DNA of 64,000 nt from Planctomycetota bacterium (GTDB lineage: Bacteria; Planctomycetota; Planctomycetia; Gemmatales; HRBIN36). The notes below the pieces were generated by a model. That model saw nothing but the letters and a program-made list of their open reading frames with translations. It ran no database searches and was not told the DNA's origin. How positions within the stretch are numbered: position 1 is the first letter of the stretch; every line of letters starts with the position of its first letter. A program made the position numbers and the translations under genes. This document shows, piece after piece, positions 24,521 through 33,599 of the stretch. Where the stretch lies: positions 466,342-530,341 of the forward strand of contig JACTMY010000018.1 in NCBI GenBank assembly GCA_014584395.1, given 5' to 3'.

Positions 24521-25351
24521 ATGACGACAAGCAGTGATCTTTCAACAACCGCCACATCACGAGGCATCCTGTGCGTGATCGTGATCTTTTGCGGATGCGG
24601 TTGGATTGGCTGCCAGCCTGCCTCCCCAACCGCGACGGCTCGGTCGGAAGCAAGCGTGGCGGCTGCCGCCGATCTCAAATATGCCATGGATGAACTGATC
24701 GAGGAGTTTCACCGCCTGCAGCCTGCGGTGCATGTCCGCGTGACGTATGGATCTTCGGGCAACTTCTACGCCCAACTGCAAAACCAGGCACCCTTCGATC
24801 TTTTTTTCTCCGCTGACATGATGTATCCAAGGCAATTGATCGAGCATCAGCAGGCGGATGCCGCCAGTGCCGCCTTGTATGCCGTCGGGCAGATCGTCGT
24901 CTGGGTTCCCAACGACTCGCCGATTCAGGTGGAGAAGCTGCGAATGAATGCCGTGCTGGACCCGGCCGCTCGCAAAGTGGCCATCGCCAATCCGCGCCAT
25001 GCCCCCTATGGCCGAGCCGCGGAAGCGGCGCTCAAGCATTATGGCCTGCATGATCAAGTTCAGAACCGCTTGGTGTTTGGCGAGAACATCGCCCAGACGG
25101 CACAGTTCGTTGAAAGTGGAGCGGCCGACATCGGCATCATCGCCTTATCCCTGGCCATGGCGCCGACCATGAAGACCAAGGGACGCTACTGGCTAATTCC
25201 CCTGGAAGCCTATCCCAGGATGGAGCAAGGATGCGTGATCATGAGCAACGCCAAAAATCGCCCGGGGGCCCAACAGTTTCGCGAGTATGTCTTGGGAACC
25301 AGCGGCCGCCACATTCTGCGACGATACGGATTCCTGCTGCCGGGAGAATAA
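24521..25351 (+). CDS. modA: Molybdate ABC transporter, substrate-binding lipoprotein ModA
   Basis: A 276-residue type II periplasmic binding protein. The leader ends at a lipobox (GWIGC, Cys 31), so it is membrane-anchored. The mature part begins SVAAAADLKYAMDELIEEF and has YGSSGNFYAQLQNQAPFDLFFSADMMYP, KVAIANPRHAPYGRAAEAAL and VESGAADIGIIALSLA, all ModA features; the Ser and other oxyanion contacts (SSG) are intact. It binds molybdate or tungstate and feeds the ModBC pump. modB follows after 3 nt. Confidence 0.95.
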   Translation: MTTSSDLSTTATSRGILCVIVIFCGCGWIGCQPASPTATARSEASVAAAADLKYAMDELIEEFHRLQPAVHVRVTYGSSGNFYAQLQNQAPFDLFFSADMMYPRQLIEHQQADAASAALYAVGQIVVWVPNDSPIQVEKLRMNAVLDPAARKVAIANPRHAPYGRAAEAALKHYGLHDQVQNRLVFGENIAQTAQFVESGAADIGIIALSLAMAPTMKTKGRYWLIPLEAYPRMEQGCVIMSNAKNRPGAQQFREYVLGTSGRHILRRYGFLLPGE

Positions 25352-25354
25352 TGC

Positions 25355-26017
25355 TTGGATACGACGGCTTTGTGGTTGACGTTGCGTTTGGCCGCGTTGA
25401 CCACGATCATTTTGCTGCTCTTGGGGTTACCTATGGCTTGGTGGCTGGCCAATACCCGCTGGCGCGGCCGCTTCCTTGTCGATGCCTTGATTGCCTTGCC
25501 CCTGGTTTTGCCCCCCACGGTGCTGGGTTTTTATTTGCTCATGGCGACCGGACCAGGCAGTCCCTTGGGGTCCGCGTATGAGTCCGTGGTTGGCCGCCGA
25601 TTGCCATTCACTTTCGAAGGCATCCTGTTGGCCTCCGTGCTGTTCAACCTCCCCTTTGCCATTCGCCCCTTCACGGCCGCTTTCATGGCCATTGAACCAC
25701 GCTGGCTGGAGGCTTCGTGGTGCCTGGGGGAGAGCCGCTTGCGGACCTTTATGCGCATTGTGTTGCCATTGAGTTGGCCTGGCGTCCTCACCGGCGTGGT
25801 GCTCACCTTCGCCCACTGCGTGGGGGAATTCGGCGTCGTGCTCATGGTGGGCGGCAACATTCCCGGCGTCACGCGGACGCTGTCCATTTCGATCTATGAC
25901 GACGTGCAGGCTCTCGACTATGCCACCGCGGGGCAGACCTCCTTATGGCTGCTGCTCTTTTCCTTCGTCGCCCTGTGCGGGACGTATGCCCTCGGCCGCA
26001 GGGGGTTGCCGTTGTGA
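25355..26017 (+). CDS. modB: Molybdate ABC transporter permease ModB
   Basis: A 220-residue inner-membrane permease with five to six TM segments. The EAA loop, contacting the ATPase, reads EASWCLGESRLRTFMRIVLPLSWPGVLTG. The start is taken as TTG at 25355 (read LDTTALWLTLRLAALTT), preceded by GGGAGAA; the ATG overlapping the modA stop is in a different frame. It overlaps modC by 4 nt, so the three genes form a tight operon. Confidence 0.93.
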   Translation: MDTTALWLTLRLAALTTIILLLLGLPMAWWLANTRWRGRFLVDALIALPLVLPPTVLGFYLLMATGPGSPLGSAYESVVGRRLPFTFEGILLASVLFNLPFAIRPFTAAFMAIEPRWLEASWCLGESRLRTFMRIVLPLSWPGVLTGVVLTFAHCVGEFGVVLMVGGNIPGVTRTLSISIYDDVQALDYATAGQTSLWLLLFSFVALCGTYALGRRGLPL

Positions 26018-27105
26018 GTGAACTGGCCGCCCAATTCGCAGTGACCTATCCTCGCGGACCGCGGATCGACGTCGACTTTCGCTGTCCCGCCGAGGGGTTT
26101 GCCGTCACCACGCTCTTTGGCCCTTCCGGCTGCGGTAAAACCACAGTGCTGCGAGCGCTGGCCGGATTGAAAAGGCCAAGCGCCGGTTTGATCCATTTCC
26201 AGGGTCAGGTCTGGTTCGATGCCGCCAAGGGACTTCACACCGCACCGCAGCGGCGCAACGTCGGCTACCTGTTTCAGGACTATGTCTTGTTTCCCCATCT
26301 CGACGTCGCCGCGAACATCGGCTACGGCCTGCGCCGCGACTCGGCCACGGAGAGGGCGCGGCGCGTCGGCGAATTGCTGGAGCGGTTTGACCTGAAAGGA
26401 TTGGATCAGCGGCGACCCAGCGAACTCTCCAGCGGCCAGCAGCAGCGTGTCGCCTTGGCGCGCGCGTTGGCGCGCCGACCCCAGTTGCTGCTCCTGGATG
26501 AACCCCTCTCCGCATTGGATGCTCCTTTGCGGGAGCAGATGCGCCGCGAACTGCGGCACTGGCTCCAGGAAATTGCCATTCCCACGATCCTGGTCACTCA
26601 CGATCGGCTGGAAGCCCTGGCCTTGACGGATCAGTTGCTCGTCATGCATCACGGAAGGATCGTGCAAGCGGGACCGGTGCGGGAGGTGTTCGCGCGGCCC
26701 AGCCAGGCTTGGGTGGCCCGATTGGTGGGCGTGGAGAACGTGGTGCCAGGCATCATCACGCACCGGGACCACGATCTCGCCACCGTTCAGATCGGCACGG
26801 TTTCCCTCAACGTTGCGACAAGGGAGCCTGTGGCTGCCCAGGTGCTGGTTTGCATCCGGGCAGAGGACGTGCGTTTGGAGGCGGACGACCGCTTGACTGC
26901 GCTGAACCAGGCCAACCATGCGCTCCATGCCACGATCCAGTGTCTCTTCGATGAGGGACCTTATATTCGCATGGAGTTGGATGGCGGTTTTCCCTTGGTG
27001 GCCCGGGTCGCCCGCGGGTTGGTCGAAGAGCGCGGCTGGCAAGTCCGACATCAGCTCACCGTTCGGATTCCTCCTCACGCGATTCACGTCATCCCATCAT
27101 CGTGA
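26014..27105 (+). CDS. modC: Molybdate ABC transporter ATPase ModC
   Basis: A 363-residue ABC ATPase. Walker A GPSGCGKT is at residues 36-43, the signature LSSGQQQRVALARAL follows, and Walker B is LLLLDEPLSALD, then the H-loop THD. A C-terminal TOBE-type domain (roughly 290-360) fits oxyanion import. The start is taken as GTG at 26014, inside the modB stop (GTGA); the frame is open upstream but that part is modB sequence. It is convergent with the porin gene, 28 nt away. Confidence 0.94.
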   Translation: MSELAAQFAVTYPRGPRIDVDFRCPAEGFAVTTLFGPSGCGKTTVLRALAGLKRPSAGLIHFQGQVWFDAAKGLHTAPQRRNVGYLFQDYVLFPHLDVAANIGYGLRRDSATERARRVGELLERFDLKGLDQRRPSELSSGQQQRVALARALARRPQLLLLDEPLSALDAPLREQMRRELRHWLQEIAIPTILVTHDRLEALALTDQLLVMHHGRIVQAGPVREVFARPSQAWVARLVGVENVVPGIITHRDHDLATVQIGTVSLNVATREPVAAQVLVCIRAEDVRLEADDRLTALNQANHALHATIQCLFDEGPYIRMELDGGFPLVARVARGLVEERGWQVRHQLTVRIPPHAIHVIPSS

Positions 27106-27133
27106 GTCGTTTTTCGCCGCATCGCATCTTCGC

Positions 27134-28567
27134 TTAAAACGCCATCTGCAATTGTGCGCGGAAGAGGAGGCCATCGTCCCCGGCCCGGTAATTCACGCCG
27201 GTGTTGTTAGCCGGGTTTTGATTGAGTCGCGTGACATCGAAAGTGAATTTGCAGTTGTGCGTGCCGTTGAAGTACCAATTCACCCCCCCGGCGTATTCCT
27301 GGGCGTCGCCGAAGGCGCCAAAGATTTGCGCGATGCGGCCGTTGATTTCGAGCTTGCGTGGGATGATAAAGTAACCCAGATCGAAGTAGAAGCCATGGTC
27401 GAACATGCGGCTGAGGGTCAAGGGACCATCGCCGCGCAGAGCTTGAATCCAGCGGAAGAAGTATTCGCCGTTGCAACTGAAGCCGCGGTACTTGAAAGCG
27501 GCGTCCACCGAATACAGATAGATGGCGAAATGATCGATGGTCACGCCGCGAGCCAAAGCGCCGCGTTGCGTCAAGCGCGTGCCATCGCTCAAACGAACGA
27601 AGTTTTCCTCTGCCAGCGGAGCGCCAGAAGCGTCGCGGCCATCGCTGTTGGCCGCCGTGAAGCTGTGGCCGAATTGGGCCGCCAGTTCCTCATGTCCTTC
27701 AAGGTCGGAGTATCCCTGGCCATATTCGCCCCAATTGAACCACATCGATCCCGAATAGGCCAAATGGGTGTCGATCTCGTCCGGTTGCAAGTCCGAGGTG
27801 TTGAACCCGTTGCCGATCATGACCCGGTAAAAGACATCGTGCCAGGGTTGACCTTCCGCCCAAAGGCCCAGCGTGCGATCGGGCCGAAAGAACGTCGTGG
27901 CCATGGAGCGATCCGCCAGCCGGGTGCGCAGCGACCCGTTGAGCCAATCCCGGCTGCCCGGCACGAAGGCCTTGCCAAAATGCAGATTGAAGGCGTCGCT
28001 GAAGACGTAGTTGATCCAGAAATCGTGGAAGATGACTGTGTGGCCGTCGTCAGTGTCGCTGTCCAGATTCATAAAAAACTGCAGTTGGGGATCGATGAAG
28101 AAACCTCTGAATTCCAAGCGGCCGCGTTCGATCTCAAAATCGTTGCGATTGGTCACATCGCGTTTCACCCCGGCGTTGTCGGTCCAGGTGTCAATGTCTC
28201 GAGCAAAAACCGTGTGCCGAAACTGCATGCGGCCGTTGACCCGCAGTTCGTAGGGGCTATTCTCGCGATCGCGGGGACGGATAAAGAAGCCGCGGTCATA
28301 TCCCACGGACCAGGACGGCATGACCGGCGAAGCCGGCGGCGTTGCCGAAGAGTCTAGTGTTGACGATTCCGACCATTCGGGCAGAACTGGAATTGGATCG
28401 CCCTGCTTTTTCTCGAGTTCACGGATACGGGCTTCCGCCATCTCAAGCCGCTGCAATAGGGCATTCGGGGCTTCATCCTCGGGCCGGGCACAAGCCCAGG
28501 CCGGGTTGATTCCAAACAAAAGGCCAAGCAGCCAACCCAATAGTCCAAGACTGAACCGCATCATCAA
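27134..28567 (-). CDS. OprO/OprP-type outer-membrane porin
   Basis: A 477-residue outer-membrane protein. A signal peptide ends near NPAWACA, followed by a short coiled-coil (LLQRLEMAEARIRELEKKQ) like that of other porins with a periplasmic trimerisation region. The barrel blocks GYDRGFFIRP, RVNGRMQFRHTVF, FEIERGRLEFRG and NLHFGKAFVPGSRDWL and the terminal Phe (QLQMAF) match the phosphate-selective porin O/P family (PF07396). Anion selectivity is inferred. It lies convergent with modABC but has its own promoter; the 231-bp region upstream holds no other gene. Confidence 0.9.
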   Translation of the reverse strand: MMMRFSLGLLGWLLGLLFGINPAWACARPEDEAPNALLQRLEMAEARIRELEKKQGDPIPVLPEWSESSTLDSSATPPASPVMPSWSVGYDRGFFIRPRDRENSPYELRVNGRMQFRHTVFARDIDTWTDNAGVKRDVTNRNDFEIERGRLEFRGFFIDPQLQFFMNLDSDTDDGHTVIFHDFWINYVFSDAFNLHFGKAFVPGSRDWLNGSLRTRLADRSMATTFFRPDRTLGLWAEGQPWHDVFYRVMIGNGFNTSDLQPDEIDTHLAYSGSMWFNWGEYGQGYSDLEGHEELAAQFGHSFTAANSDGRDASGAPLAEENFVRLSDGTRLTQRGALARGVTIDHFAIYLYSVDAAFKYRGFSCNGEYFFRWIQALRGDGPLTLSRMFDHGFYFDLGYFIIPRKLEINGRIAQIFGAFGDAQEYAGGVNWYFNGTHNCKFTFDVTRLNQNPANNTGVNYRAGDDGLLFRAQLQMAF

Positions 28568-28798
28568 TGAGCCTATGGCTTGAGTGATCGAGACGCGAAC
28601 AGCAGCATTTCCCTTGAATCTGTATCGGTTTCATCGGTTGCATGACTGGCGTCTAGCGTCGAATTAGAAAATGGATTTAAGTCGACGACCCCATGGATTG
28701 CTTAGCCAAGTTCCGCAGTCCAGCCAATCTGACCGCTTTTGCACCAAGTTGGTGAGTTTCACGCATTCATCAACATGATGGGAAAGGCAATTCGATGG

Positions 28799-31700
28799 CT
28801 ACTTGGGCACGAGGTAGATGCCCATGAGCCGATCGATCAAGGCGCGGCGCGAGCTGACCATGAGCAAAATCATAAATCCCATTAGCACGATAACCGCCAG
28901 CCACCAAAATCCCCAATGGAGCAAGGTGAGCGCGGGGTAATGATGTTGCACGTAGATGGAACAGCCGAGGAGCACGATGATGGGCAGCCAAAGCAGCAGT
29001 TCGCGCAGTCCGCATTGCCAGAAGGTGGCGGGTTGGCCATCGGAGCGCACTAATTGCAGCCCCATGAGCTTGAGCGTCAGTCCGCCTCCGGAGAGGGCCG
29101 CAAGGATCACCCACAACACCGGCCAAACAGCGATGGCTCCCCAAGCGAGCAAAAGCGGATCGATCTTGATCAATTCCGCCGTGTCGAGATCGTCCAAGCC
29201 ATCGGGCCGGTCGAGATCGTAGGCATGCCGCAAGGCCCGGCGAATCTCGCGCAGATGATCGCGCCGCTCCACCATCTGCTCGTTTTGCCCTGGGAGGGCC
29301 GACAGTTTAGGGGCGGCAACCCACTTGGCGATGAGATCGGGGAGAAACGCCAAGGCCATGACCTGCCGCATCCCCTTGAATTCGCTGCGGTCGCGCTCCA
29401 AGCGATCCTGGATCGCTCGACTGAGCAAGGACGCGTAAATCAGATCGCGCTGCTGCGGATTCATGATCCAATTTTCCCTGAGGATCATGTTGTCGAGGGG
29501 GCCTTGCCGCCGGAAGACGAGGATGCGTTCGGTCGGCGGCAGCGACCGCATCAGACCCACTTGATAACGCGGTTCTTTCAGCCACTCCAAGACGCGCTCG
29601 GCGCGGCGGATTTGAATCGTCAGCCGGACCGTGGGGATGATCTCATAGTAGTAGCGGCCGATCAGGAACATCGCCAGCAGGAAGGGCGCGATCAGCGTCC
29701 CCATGAGCCAGATCAGGCTTAAGCGCTGCGTGATCGTGACCGCGGCGGGTTGATCCTTCGCCGCCGCCAGAGCCGCCTTGACGCCGTTCAAGGTCGTGAG
29801 TCCCGCGTTGGGCGTGATCAAACCGTTGACCAATTGTGCGGCATGCTCGGGCACCGGCGCGTGCAAGGGCGCTTCTTTTTCCTCGACGGAGCGGCGCCGT
29901 CCCTCAAGCAACAGCACGGCCACGTCGGCCAGCAGTTGAATCGAACGCCGTTCCATCCGCTCGCGATCCGCAAAGGTTTCCTCGAGATTCCCCGGACCGA
30001 TGAGCAGAATCCGGCCGTTATGGCGCACCCAAACTAATTTCGGCTCCAGCACCGTGGGCAGGGTCAAGTCTTGCATGCCCGCGGCCAATTCATCCGTTAA
30101 CTGCTCCAGAATCAGGCGCGCCTCGGACCAGGGCAGCCGACCTGTGCGATGGATCAATTCGGGCAAGGGACATCCCGTTCCCGCCAGAAAAGCATCCCAA
30201 AGGACCTGGCTGCCCTGCGGGATGTACACCGGCCCTTGCAAGGTTGGATGCGGACGAGCCGAACTAAAGGCGTGGCCGCGGCTGCTTTCGGTCTTCCTCG
30301 GCTTTTCCTTATCCGACTTCGGCTCAGGCGGCGGGGGGAAAATCACGTCCTGCCCGCAATGCAATTCGCCGCTGGACAGCCAGCGCAGCCGGGTCGTCCG
30401 ACTGATCTCTCTTCGGATCGAGGTCACGGCGGGAAGAGCCCCGGGTTGCAGCGCCACCCATACATCCCGTTCGAGGATCGGGTCCTTGCCTGCGATCAGG
30501 ATCTCTGCCGGCGACACTTGCAGAACTCCATGCACCGGGTAGCCCCCAACGACCGAGGGGAAACCATCGGGCAAAGGCTGAAGGGGAATCTCGACCGTGG
30601 CCGGGAGCGCCACGTTGGGTTGAGGCCAAGGCAGTTGCACGATGCGTGTTTGACTGAGCAAATCGGGGATGGTGCGGTAGCCGGATTGGGCTCGGGTCGT
30701 GTCGAGCAGCACCAAAGCGCCGCCGACGTCAAAGATGAGGCCGACCATGAAATTGCCGGTGAGATGCGTCGCCAGGCGGCCTGGGATGCCGATGAGACTG
30801 AAAAACACCAACTCGCGGATCAAGACACGGCGCAGGCTGAGGGCGTCCCCCCAATGTTGCGGTCGGAGGCGCAGCCGGAGCAAACGCTGCCCCAAGGTGC
30901 CTCCGGTCAAACCTTCGAACAGGAAAAAATAAAGGAAGATGACGACGCCGCAGGCGCCATCGCGGATGATCGCCCCCAGCCGACCCCATTCCGCGAGGGG
31001 ATACCAATAACCCAAAAGCTGCGTCAGGAGCAGCAGGACCGGAAAGAGGATGACGCTATCCATGACGAGCGCCCGCAGCCTGGCCATTCGCGTGGCTGGG
31101 GTGGCATGGCCGGGAACGTAAGCCAGCAAGGCTTGGCGAAGTTCCTCGAGGGATTGCCAGCGGCGTTCGCGTTGCCGTTCCAATCCCTTGAGCACGATGC
31201 GTTCCAGGGAGCGGGAGACCTTGGGATTGCGCTTGCGCAGCGAAGGCACCGGCTCGGAGACGATCCGCGCGACCGTGGCCGCGGAATCACCTCCCTCGAA
31301 CGGCGCTTGCCCGCAGAGAAGGAAATAGAGCGTAGCCGAGACGGAATAGACATCCGTTCGGAAATCGACTGGCTCGCCGCGAATCTGCTCGGGGGAAGCG
31401 AACAGCGGCGTGCCCAGGAACGACCCCGCGCGGGTTAGTCCGGCCTGGCGGACCAGCTTGGGATCCATGGGCCGGGGAGATCCGTCGCGGAAGACGCCCT
31501 CGGCCGTCATCTCGGGTGGCAGGAATTTCGACAAGCCAAAATCGCCGATCTTGACGTGGCCATCGGTCATGAGGAAACAATTGGATGGCTTCACGTCGCG
31601 GTGGATGACGCCCAGGCCATGCGCCTCGATCAGGCCGTCGAGCACGTCCAAAATCTTGTTGATGGCCACGAAGGGCGGGAGCGGACCTTGCTGCTTCACC

Positions 31701-32248
31701 AGGTCCTTCAAGGTCGCCCCGGGCATCATCTCCATGACGATGTAGGGCTTGCCCTCTTCCTCGTCGGCTTTGAGGACGAAAACGCAGCGGGGATGCGTGA
31801 TCAGACTGGCGAGCCGGCCTTCCTGGCGAAAGCGATTCAGGGCTTCGGGGGTCGAGGCCATCTTGGGCTTGATCACCTTGATGGCGACGCGCTTGCCGCT
31901 GTGCTCGTCCTCGCCCTCATAGACCGTGCCCATGCCGCCGACGCCCAGGCTGCGAATGATGCGATACGTGCCCAGCCGCGACAGCGGAGCGCCGCCCAGG
32001 TCCACCTGCGACCCCGGAATGATGGTGCTCGCCTCCGATGAATGGCTGGCGGATTCATCGGTCACGAAGTCGTGCGTGGAATGAGGATCGCCCATCGCCC
32101 CGTCGCGCGGTCCGTGCGGCAGCGACGCCGTCTCCATCACCCCGCTGATGACGGGCAACGGCTTGCCGCAGTAACCGCAGAACTTGGGCGGTTCTCCGAT
32201 GTACTCCGCTTCGCGCGAACAATGTTGACAAATGAGTTTTCGCGTCAC
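28799..32248 (-). CDS. Large Ser/Thr protein kinase with RDD domains and a degenerate second kinase domain
   Basis: An 1149-residue membrane protein. Domain order: an amino-terminal zinc ribbon (CQHC at 7-10, CGYC at 24-27), then a complete Pkn2-type kinase (glycine loop GVGGMG 102-107, Lys124, HRD 216-218, DFG 236-238, GTPLFASPE 279-287), then an RDD membrane domain (about 385-540). A second kinase-like region (about 560-830) keeps kinase-fold landmarks but lacks HRD and DFG. A second RDD domain forms the C-terminus. The active domain should phosphorylate Ser/Thr; the second is probably a pseudokinase. The sppA gene precedes it, 85 nt away. Confidence 0.88.
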   Translation of the reverse strand: MTRKLICQHCSREAEYIGEPPKFCGYCGKPLPVISGVMETASLPHGPRDGAMGDPHSTHDFVTDESASHSSEASTIIPGSQVDLGGAPLSRLGTYRIIRSLGVGGMGTVYEGEDEHSGKRVAIKVIKPKMASTPEALNRFRQEGRLASLITHPRCVFVLKADEEEGKPYIVMEMMPGATLKDLVKQQGPLPPFVAINKILDVLDGLIEAHGLGVIHRDVKPSNCFLMTDGHVKIGDFGLSKFLPPEMTAEGVFRDGSPRPMDPKLVRQAGLTRAGSFLGTPLFASPEQIRGEPVDFRTDVYSVSATLYFLLCGQAPFEGGDSAATVARIVSEPVPSLRKRNPKVSRSLERIVLKGLERQRERRWQSLEELRQALLAYVPGHATPATRMARLRALVMDSVILFPVLLLLTQLLGYWYPLAEWGRLGAIIRDGACGVVIFLYFFLFEGLTGGTLGQRLLRLRLRPQHWGDALSLRRVLIRELVFFSLIGIPGRLATHLTGNFMVGLIFDVGGALVLLDTTRAQSGYRTIPDLLSQTRIVQLPWPQPNVALPATVEIPLQPLPDGFPSVVGGYPVHGVLQVSPAEILIAGKDPILERDVWVALQPGALPAVTSIRREISRTTRLRWLSSGELHCGQDVIFPPPPEPKSDKEKPRKTESSRGHAFSSARPHPTLQGPVYIPQGSQVLWDAFLAGTGCPLPELIHRTGRLPWSEARLILEQLTDELAAGMQDLTLPTVLEPKLVWVRHNGRILLIGPGNLEETFADRERMERRSIQLLADVAVLLLEGRRRSVEEKEAPLHAPVPEHAAQLVNGLITPNAGLTTLNGVKAALAAAKDQPAAVTITQRLSLIWLMGTLIAPFLLAMFLIGRYYYEIIPTVRLTIQIRRAERVLEWLKEPRYQVGLMRSLPPTERILVFRRQGPLDNMILRENWIMNPQQRDLIYASLLSRAIQDRLERDRSEFKGMRQVMALAFLPDLIAKWVAAPKLSALPGQNEQMVERRDHLREIRRALRHAYDLDRPDGLDDLDTAELIKIDPLLLAWGAIAVWPVLWVILAALSGGGLTLKLMGLQLVRSDGQPATFWQCGLRELLLWLPIIVLLGCSIYVQHHYPALTLLHWGFWWLAVIVLMGFMILLMVSSRRALIDRLMGIYLVPK

Positions 32249-32333
32249 GTGTCGCTTTTGTCCCTCGACGTCCTTGACGACTTGGCCCGATGGGCTGCAA
32301 CTCTGGCGTCCGGGGCGGCCAGTTCCCCTTATC

Positions 32334-33524
32334 TTAATTCGCCTCAGGCCATGGCATGTTGAGGCCCGTCAGCTCAAATCCCGACATGAGGTACCAAAGG
32401 CGCCGCGTAGCCCCCGGAATGCGATCCCAGGTCAGACCCGATGCGGGTGGTTCATCCTTGATCCCCCAAAAGATGTCGCTCCAGCTAAAAGGTTTGGCAT
32501 ATGAAACGACCCTGAATTGAGAAGAGGGTTCGCCGATCAACCCCTGCAGCACTTGAATCGCGTCTTCCTGGTAGCCGATTTGATCGATCAACCCATATTT
32601 CAAGGCTTCCTCCGCGGTGAATCCTCCTCCATCGGCTAGTCGGCGGACGTACGTGGTTTTCGGCTCGGTCAGGGATTCGACCTGAATCTCGTCGCGCAGC
32701 CCGTGTTTGAGCCGCGGACCGCCTGGCTGGCCGTCGCGGCCCGTTTTCACCACGCTCATGAAGCGCTGATAGGAATGCTCCATCAATTCCGAGAACTCGC
32801 GTTCTTCGTCGGCGGACATTTTCTTGAACGGCGACCCGCTCCCCTTTAGTTCGCCCTTTTTGATCAGATGAAACTCCACGCCATGTTTCTCCGCCAGACC
32901 GGCGACGTTGAACAATTGCGCATAAACGCCAATGGAACCCGTGATCGTCGTGGGTTGGGCAAGAATCTTGTGCGCGGGGACCGCCACGTAATACCCTCCC
33001 GAGGCGGCGATGCTCTCCATCGAAACGACCACGGGCTTGGGTTTGTCCTGGCCGGGCCATTTCCCATCCCGCAGATCGATGACATGCTTGTGCAGCAGAT
33101 CGCTCGCCGTCACGCTGCCGCCGGGGCTGTTGATCGCCAGAATCACACCCCGCACCCGGGCGTCCAGGGCGGCGGACTTGATTTGCCGGGAGACGTGCTG
33201 GATGAAGCCCTCCATGATGACGCCGTCGATCTTGATGAGGGCCAGCTTGTGCGGCGCCTTGGCGTCGCCGCTCACGTGCCGCTCGGGAAGGTAATCCTCC
33301 GAGGTTGCCATGCCCGAAAGCAAGGTTAGCAAAATCAGGTTGAACACCAGCGACAGCACAAAAAACGTCCGCATGAACCAGGCGAACAGCCGTCCACCCA
33401 GAGATTGGCTTGGCATCGGCGCCATCGCCACCCACTGCACGGGCACTGTTGCTCCGACCGGCGCGGCGGCCGCTTGCGGCCCAGAGTTGCCCTGGCCGTA
33501 ATCAGATGATGCTGGACCTGACAT
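32334..33524 (-). CDS. sppA: Signal peptide peptidase SppA-type protease
   Basis: A 396-residue S49 peptidase. One TM segment (about 48-72) anchors it, with the catalytic domain outside. The S49 motif SMESIAASGGYYVAV carries the nucleophile Ser175, and the general base is likely Lys227 in KKGELKGSGSPFKKM, matching the single-domain SppA of Bacillus rather than the double-domain E. coli enzyme. LAINSPGGSVTASDLL and TITGSIGVYAQLFN are typical. The start follows the ribosome-binding site GAGGAG. It cleaves remnant signal peptides in the membrane. A divergent UvrC-like gene shares the upstream region. Confidence 0.93.
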   Translation of the reverse strand: MSGPASSDYGQGNSGPQAAAAPVGATVPVQWVAMAPMPSQSLGGRLFAWFMRTFFVLSLVFNLILLTLLSGMATSEDYLPERHVSGDAKAPHKLALIKIDGVIMEGFIQHVSRQIKSAALDARVRGVILAINSPGGSVTASDLLHKHVIDLRDGKWPGQDKPKPVVVSMESIAASGGYYVAVPAHKILAQPTTITGSIGVYAQLFNVAGLAEKHGVEFHLIKKGELKGSGSPFKKMSADEEREFSELMEHSYQRFMSVVKTGRDGQPGGPRLKHGLRDEIQVESLTEPKTTYVRRLADGGGFTAEEALKYGLIDQIGYQEDAIQVLQGLIGEPSSQFRVVSYAKPFSWSDIFWGIKDEPPASGLTWDRIPGATRRLWYLMSGFELTGLNMPWPEAN

Positions 33525-33569
33525 AAGCCGCTCCTCATGTTTGCCTGGTGGAACCAGTATCCTTTATCT

Positions 33570-33575
33570 TATAAT
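33570..33575. promoter_or_regulatory. Shared -10-like box between sppA and the UvrC-like gene
   Basis: A perfect TATAAT on the plus strand overlaps TATAAG on the minus strand in the 75-bp intergenic region. Neither direction has a good -35. It may be a bidirectional promoter. A perfect 10-bp palindrome GGAAGCTTCC lies at 33587-33596. Confidence 0.35.
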
Positions 33576-33599
33576 GACTATGCCCCGGAAGCTTCCGTT

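Noticed and set aside
26918..28357. A 479-codon plus-strand frame opposite the porin
   Set aside because: The porin on the minus strand has a signal peptide, conserved blocks and a terminal Phe; the plus-strand frame has none and no ribosome-binding site.
30149..31438. A 429-codon plus-strand frame opposite the large kinase
   Set aside because: It lies entirely in the kinase gene and shows no domain; codon third positions favour the minus-strand reading.
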